From Bdellovibrionales bacterium (GTDB lineage: Bacteria > Bdellovibrionota > Bdellovibrionia > Bdellovibrionales > UBA1609), in assembly GCA_028279085.1 (NCBI GenBank), contig JANQSX010000009.1, forward strand, positions 1 through 6,250: a stretch of DNA of 6,250 nucleotides, read 5' to 3'. A program made the translations under genes and the position numbers. The notes under the pieces were generated by a model, which was not told the DNA's origin, searched no databases, and saw only the letters and a list, made by a program, of their open reading frames with translations. Position 1 is the stretch's first letter; every line of letters begins with the position of its first letter. Shown in pieces: positions 4,975-6,250 of this stretch.

Positions 4975-5646
4975 ATGATAAGGCTACCGGTTTTATATTT
5001 TTTATCATTAAGTCTTTTTGCTTGCAATCTCTCTAACTCAAATCAAACACAGCTAAAACAATTAGATAATGAGGAGAAGCTTAAACAAAATAGAATAAGA
5101 AAAAAGTGTGGAAACTTAAATATAGTTTATAAGGCTTTTCAAGATTATATAATATGTTTGGAAAACCTCCCTCCTGACACCATACTTAATACTAAATATT
5201 ATGCAGAATTTTATATAGTAGAAAGTGTGTCAGGTGTTCGAAAAGATGATATGACTATTCAAGTAGCCTGTGCCAATGTTTTTAATCAAGGTTATGAATC
5301 TATTGTTCCTGAAGAAGAAAAGAGGAATACGGAGTTGAATATGGAGGAAGTTTTAAGATTTTATGACATGGATTATTTTCATGACCTTTATATATCCTTA
5401 AATCATACCCCTGCAGAAGGGACTTTCGAATATATAGAAAGGGGGGATCTTATGGGTGGTGTTTTTGATAAAGACTCTAAAACTCAGTACTGTTTTTACG
5501 AGAAACTTAAAGAATATCATAAAAAAATTAAGTGGTTCGGAAATACGAAAGAGGATCATAAAACTTTTCTCAAAGATTGTCGAAAACAAGAAGGAGAAAA
5601 AGTTTACAAAAAACTCAATCAACAATTTGATTGTGATACAATCTAA
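4975..5646 (+). CDS. Putative lipoprotein of unknown function
   Basis: The 223-residue protein starts at ATG 4975 with GGAG at 4965-4968, six bases upstream. The signal is a clear lipoprotein type: MIRLPVLYFLSLSLFAC, with an LFAC lipobox and Cys17 as the lipidated residue. Asn at +2 gives no sure sorting prediction. After a polar Asn/Gln/Lys-rich linker (residues 18-44) the mature part has six more cysteines (45, 61, 99, and three in the last 55 residues: YCFYE, KDCRK, FDCDT), which suggests disulfides in the periplasm. The centre has alternating hydrophobic stretches (YYAEFYIVESVSG, TIQVACANVF) that look like strands; the end is Lys-rich and helical. I recognise no family. Overlapping frames on both strands inside it are compositional shadows. 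A perfect AT-rich inverted repeat includes its stop codon. Confidence 0.78.
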   Translation: MIRLPVLYFLSLSLFACNLSNSNQTQLKQLDNEEKLKQNRIRKKCGNLNIVYKAFQDYIICLENLPPDTILNTKYYAEFYIVESVSGVRKDDMTIQVACANVFNQGYESIVPEEEKRNTELNMEEVLRFYDMDYFHDLYISLNHTPAEGTFEYIERGDLMGGVFDKDSKTQYCFYEKLKEYHKKIKWFGNTKEDHKTFLKDCRKQEGEKVYKKLNQQFDCDTI

Positions 5647-5657
5647 TTTCTTAGATT
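5640..5657 (+). other. AT-rich inverted repeat at the stop codon of the 4975 gene
   Basis: AATCTAA (5640-5646) pairs perfectly with TTAGATT (5651-5657) around a TTTC loop, and its left arm contains the TAA stop. The stem has one G-C pair and no following T-run, so it is a weak transcript-end structure at best. Confidence 0.35.
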
Positions 5658-5929
5658 ATAAAATCTTTAAGGGGTTTTCGCATTTGACCTCTTTTACGAG
5701 GGAAATAGTTGGGATAAGCAGGAAGCGGGTAGGACGCTCAAAAGGTAAAAATAACCAAAAAAATAAATAAAACTGCTAAGATTTTGCTACAATTGTGTGA
5801 TGTGTCTTTGGAGTTATTATTTTGAAGGCTTTTTATGGACTTTTTACTTGGGTAGTTAAGGGCTATAAAAAATCAATTTGAGCTTTTTTATTATTGAAGA
5901 TAAAATAAAAACTCTTGGAGAAATAAGCT
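5647..5929. other. Intergenic region upstream of the XRE-ImmA/IrrE gene
   Basis: No well-supported gene. A 19-codon frame from TTG 5822 to TGA 5879-5881 has GGAG nine bases upstream and would encode a basic, amphipathic peptide (KAFYGLFTWVVKGYKKSI). It is too short and unsupported to call. I see no convincing paired -35/-10 boxes for the 5930 gene. Confidence 0.3.
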
Positions 5930-6250
5930 ATGAATTATGTGGCTGTAAAGCCGACTCTTTTGCGTTGGGCAAAAAAACGAAGTGGTCAAAGTATTCAGAG
6001 TCTTTATAAAAAAATCCCTAAATTAAAGTTATGGGAAACTGGTGAGGCAAAACCAACACTAAAACAGTTGGAGAAATTTGCCAAAACAGTTCATACTCCT
6101 ATAGGTTATCTTTTTTTGGATAAACCTCCTGTTGAAAAAATTCCTATTCCTGATTTCCGAAAAATTCCTAATGTGAGCCAAAAAAATCCAAGTCCTGACC
6201 TTTTAGATACACTTTATATCTGTCAGAGGCGTCAGGATTGGTATAGGGAT
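5930..6250 (+). CDS. XRE-type HTH / ImmA-IrrE family metallopeptidase, 3' end outside window
   Basis: The ATG at 5930 is preceded by GGAG (5917-5920) at nine bases, and 107 codons are open to the right edge. The start VKPTLLRWAKKRSGQSIQSL, then KIPKLKLWETGEAKPTLKQL, EKFAKTVHTPIGYLFLDKPP, PIPDFRKI and SPDLLDTLYICQRRQDWYRD follow the N-terminal part of COG2856-type regulators almost block for block: a helix-turn-helix (about residues 6-57) followed by the linker to an ImmA/IrrE zinc peptidase domain. The HEXXH zinc site, expected further on in proteins of about 370-390 residues, lies beyond the window, so catalytic integrity is unknown. Relatives control mobile elements or stress responses, and several act with a toxin-like neighbour. 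The long separate leader suggests its own transcription unit. Confidence 0.92.
   Translation, partial: MNYVAVKPTLLRWAKKRSGQSIQSLYKKIPKLKLWETGEAKPTLKQLEKFAKTVHTPIGYLFLDKPPVEKIPIPDFRKIPNVSQKNPSPDLLDTLYICQRRQDWYRD

Noticed and set aside
5456..5770. 104-codon frame overlapping the end of the 4975 lipoprotein gene
   Set aside because: It lies mostly inside the lipoprotein gene in another frame, is Lys/Asn-rich as expected from the AT-rich sequence, and has no ribosome site of note.
5822..5881. 19-residue amphipathic peptide (small toxin candidate)
   Set aside because: TTG start, very short, no antitoxin RNA or terminator signature seen; chance cannot be excluded.

Overview
The window is an AT-rich (by eye about one third G+C), gene-sparse stretch of a diderm bacterial chromosome or large replicon. 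It uses ATG starts with Shine-Dalgarno sites and standard stop codons. Two proteins carry lipoprotein signals, one has a cleavable Sec signal peptide and one has an N-terminal membrane anchor, so much of the coding capacity is aimed at the envelope or periplasm. I cannot name the organism. One lipobox is relaxed, of a kind tolerated in spirochaetes and some proteobacteria, but that is weak evidence. There is no rRNA, recognisable tRNA, transposase, integrase or phage structural gene. The mixture of unrelated genes, a broken gene and local repeats reads as an accessory region.

Left part (1-2198, all +): the 3' three quarters of an AAC(3)-type aminoglycoside N-acetyltransferase family gene that enters from beyond the left edge; an unrecognised lipoprotein (720-1340) behind a good -10 box; and a scramblase/LURP-one-like gene (1539-2198).

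Middle (2199-3241): a 323-base gene-free stretch with a terminator-like hairpin and two near-identical GC-rich 29-base direct repeats spaced exactly 60 bases apart, the second ending 17 bases before a gene for a single-pass membrane protein (2522-2905). That gene overlaps, in a TTGA arrangement, a 62-codon frame (2902-3090) that may be a separate coupled gene or its frame-shifted tail. A strong 9-bp hairpin and a 15-base tandem duplication separate these from a convergent gene.

Right part (3239-6250): a minus-strand secreted six-cysteine protein (3239-3670) abuts the remains of a DUF6036-like nucleotidyltransferase-family gene (3700-4063). That gene has lost its N-terminal half and carries a one-base frameshift at about 3909-3910. 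Its former operon partner, an intact protein with a C-terminal winged-helix-like region (4050-4757), still overlaps its stop codon. After it come a lipoprotein (4975-5646) and the start of an XRE-ImmA/IrrE metallopeptidase-type regulator (5930 to the right edge).

The most notable points are the decayed DUF6036/partner module with its orphaned partner, the 60-base-phased repeat pair upstream of the membrane protein gene, and the possible split of that gene. I found no clear, complete, undescribed multi-gene system.
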